Shown here: positions 5,073-5,390 of the stretch, one piece after another
How the letters are laid out: the number at the start of each line of letters is the position of its first letter
Position numbering within the stretch: the stretch's first letter is position 1
Origin: DATJFX01 sp035495465
Lineage (GTDB): Bacteria; Patescibacteriota; Doudnabacteria; UBA920; O2-02-FULL-48-8
Direction: 5' to 3'
DNA: 5,390 bases
NCBI GenBank assembly: GCA_035495465.1
Contig: DATJFX010000011.1
Span: forward strand, 1-5,390
Made by a program: the position numbers and the translations under genes
Notes under the pieces: generated by a model
Database searches by the model: none
The model's input: the letters and a program-made list of their open reading frames with translations, nothing else
What the model was told of the DNA's origin: nothing

Positions 5073-5390
5073 ATGTCTAAATTAATTTTAAAAAAAATAA
5101 CTTTATTGAATCAGGTTGGAGTAGATTCTATAGATACTAGCAATAAAGTAAAAGTTTTGGAAAATTTTATCGAAACCGGAATTAAAATTCTGGAAGCGGA
5201 TTTTGGTTTTGTTTGGTATAAATTTAATAAATCCGACCGATATCAATTGGTTTATACTAGCGCCAGCTTGTCTTATAATCCCCATTATCCTCGTGAGCGA
5301 GGTGCGAATTTTCGAGTCCAGCATCGCAAACTGCCGTTATTTATCAAAAACGTATCTCGGGCCAAGTTTCTTAGTGCGGATACGAAAAGT
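5073..5390 (+). CDS. GAF-domain protein, N-terminal part (3' end outside window), possible sensor histidine kinase
   Basis: The frame is open from ATG 5073 to the window end (106 codons). A short N-terminal helical lead (1-14) is followed by a GAF-like domain: VKVLENFIETGIKILEADFG (26-45), then FVWYKFNKSDRYQLVYTSAS. The pattern of a long helix, then a D/G-rich turn and a strand with aromatic residues, is typical of GAF domains in cytoplasmic sensor kinases and related signalling proteins. No membrane helix is seen, so the sensor would be cytosolic. The catalytic output domain lies beyond the window; a histidine kinase is the most likely, given the divergent response regulator, but GGDEF, phosphatase and other outputs also occur. 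The start has no Shine-Dalgarno, and only six bases separate it from the previous terminator's T-run. A TTG at 5043 in the same frame is an unlikely alternative. No promoter is evident before it. Confidence 0.75.
   Translation, partial: MSKLILKKITLLNQVGVDSIDTSNKVKVLENFIETGIKILEADFGFVWYKFNKSDRYQLVYTSASLSYNPHYPRERGANFRVQHRKLPLFIKNVSRAKFLSADTKS

Noticed and set aside
5103..5324. Minus-strand open frame opposite the GAF gene.
   Set aside because: It is a shadow of the GAF-like frame and has no domain signal or ribosome site.
1..5390. CRISPR array, tRNA/rRNA gene, insertion sequence or attachment site.
   Set aside because: I saw no regularly spaced repeats, transposase motifs, cloverleaf-like tRNA or rRNA sequence. 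No clear target-site duplication could be identified around the higher-GC cassette.

Overview
The window comes from a bacterium with moderately low GC and short intergenic gaps, and all seven complete genes end in TAA. The split MacB-type exporter (separate ATPase and permease), the weak or missing Shine-Dalgarno sites on several genes and the small DUF5666-like protein would fit a Patescibacteria/CPR-type or other low-GC lineage. That placement is inference; there is no rRNA or ribosomal protein marker here.

Left block (2-3154, + strand): an operon for a tripartite-style ABC exporter. It holds the C-terminal part of a HlyD/MacA-family adaptor (start outside the window), a MacB/LolD-type ATPase one base later, a MacB/FtsX-type permease overlapping the ATPase by 11 bases, then two small back-to-back hairpins and a membrane-anchored 144-residue protein with a DUF5666-like domain. 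A strong hairpin with a T-run ends the operon and is symmetric enough to serve the convergent operon as well.

Middle block (4126-3222, - strand): an OmpR/PhoB-type response regulator followed six bases later by a very small gene (57 aa). That gene looks like an isolated histidine-kinase dimerisation/phosphotransfer (DHp, HisKA-like) hairpin with no ATPase domain.

Right block (4152-5390, + strand): a self-contained unit with its own sigma70-like promoter, a perfect Shine-Dalgarno, a GTG-started gene for an unrecognised 270-aa soluble protein, and a rho-independent terminator. Its GC content (about 53-60% in the stretches I counted) is clearly above most of its neighbours, which suggests acquisition. 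Only six bases after its terminator begins a GAF-domain protein, cut by the window end, which may be the sensor kinase for the divergent response regulator.

Working model: the regulator, the DHp-only protein and perhaps the GAF protein form a signalling module next to the exporter. Whether it controls the exporter cannot be seen, because the exporter promoter lies upstream of the window. The most noteworthy items are the DHp-only protein and the high-GC orphan cassette wedged between regulator and GAF gene.
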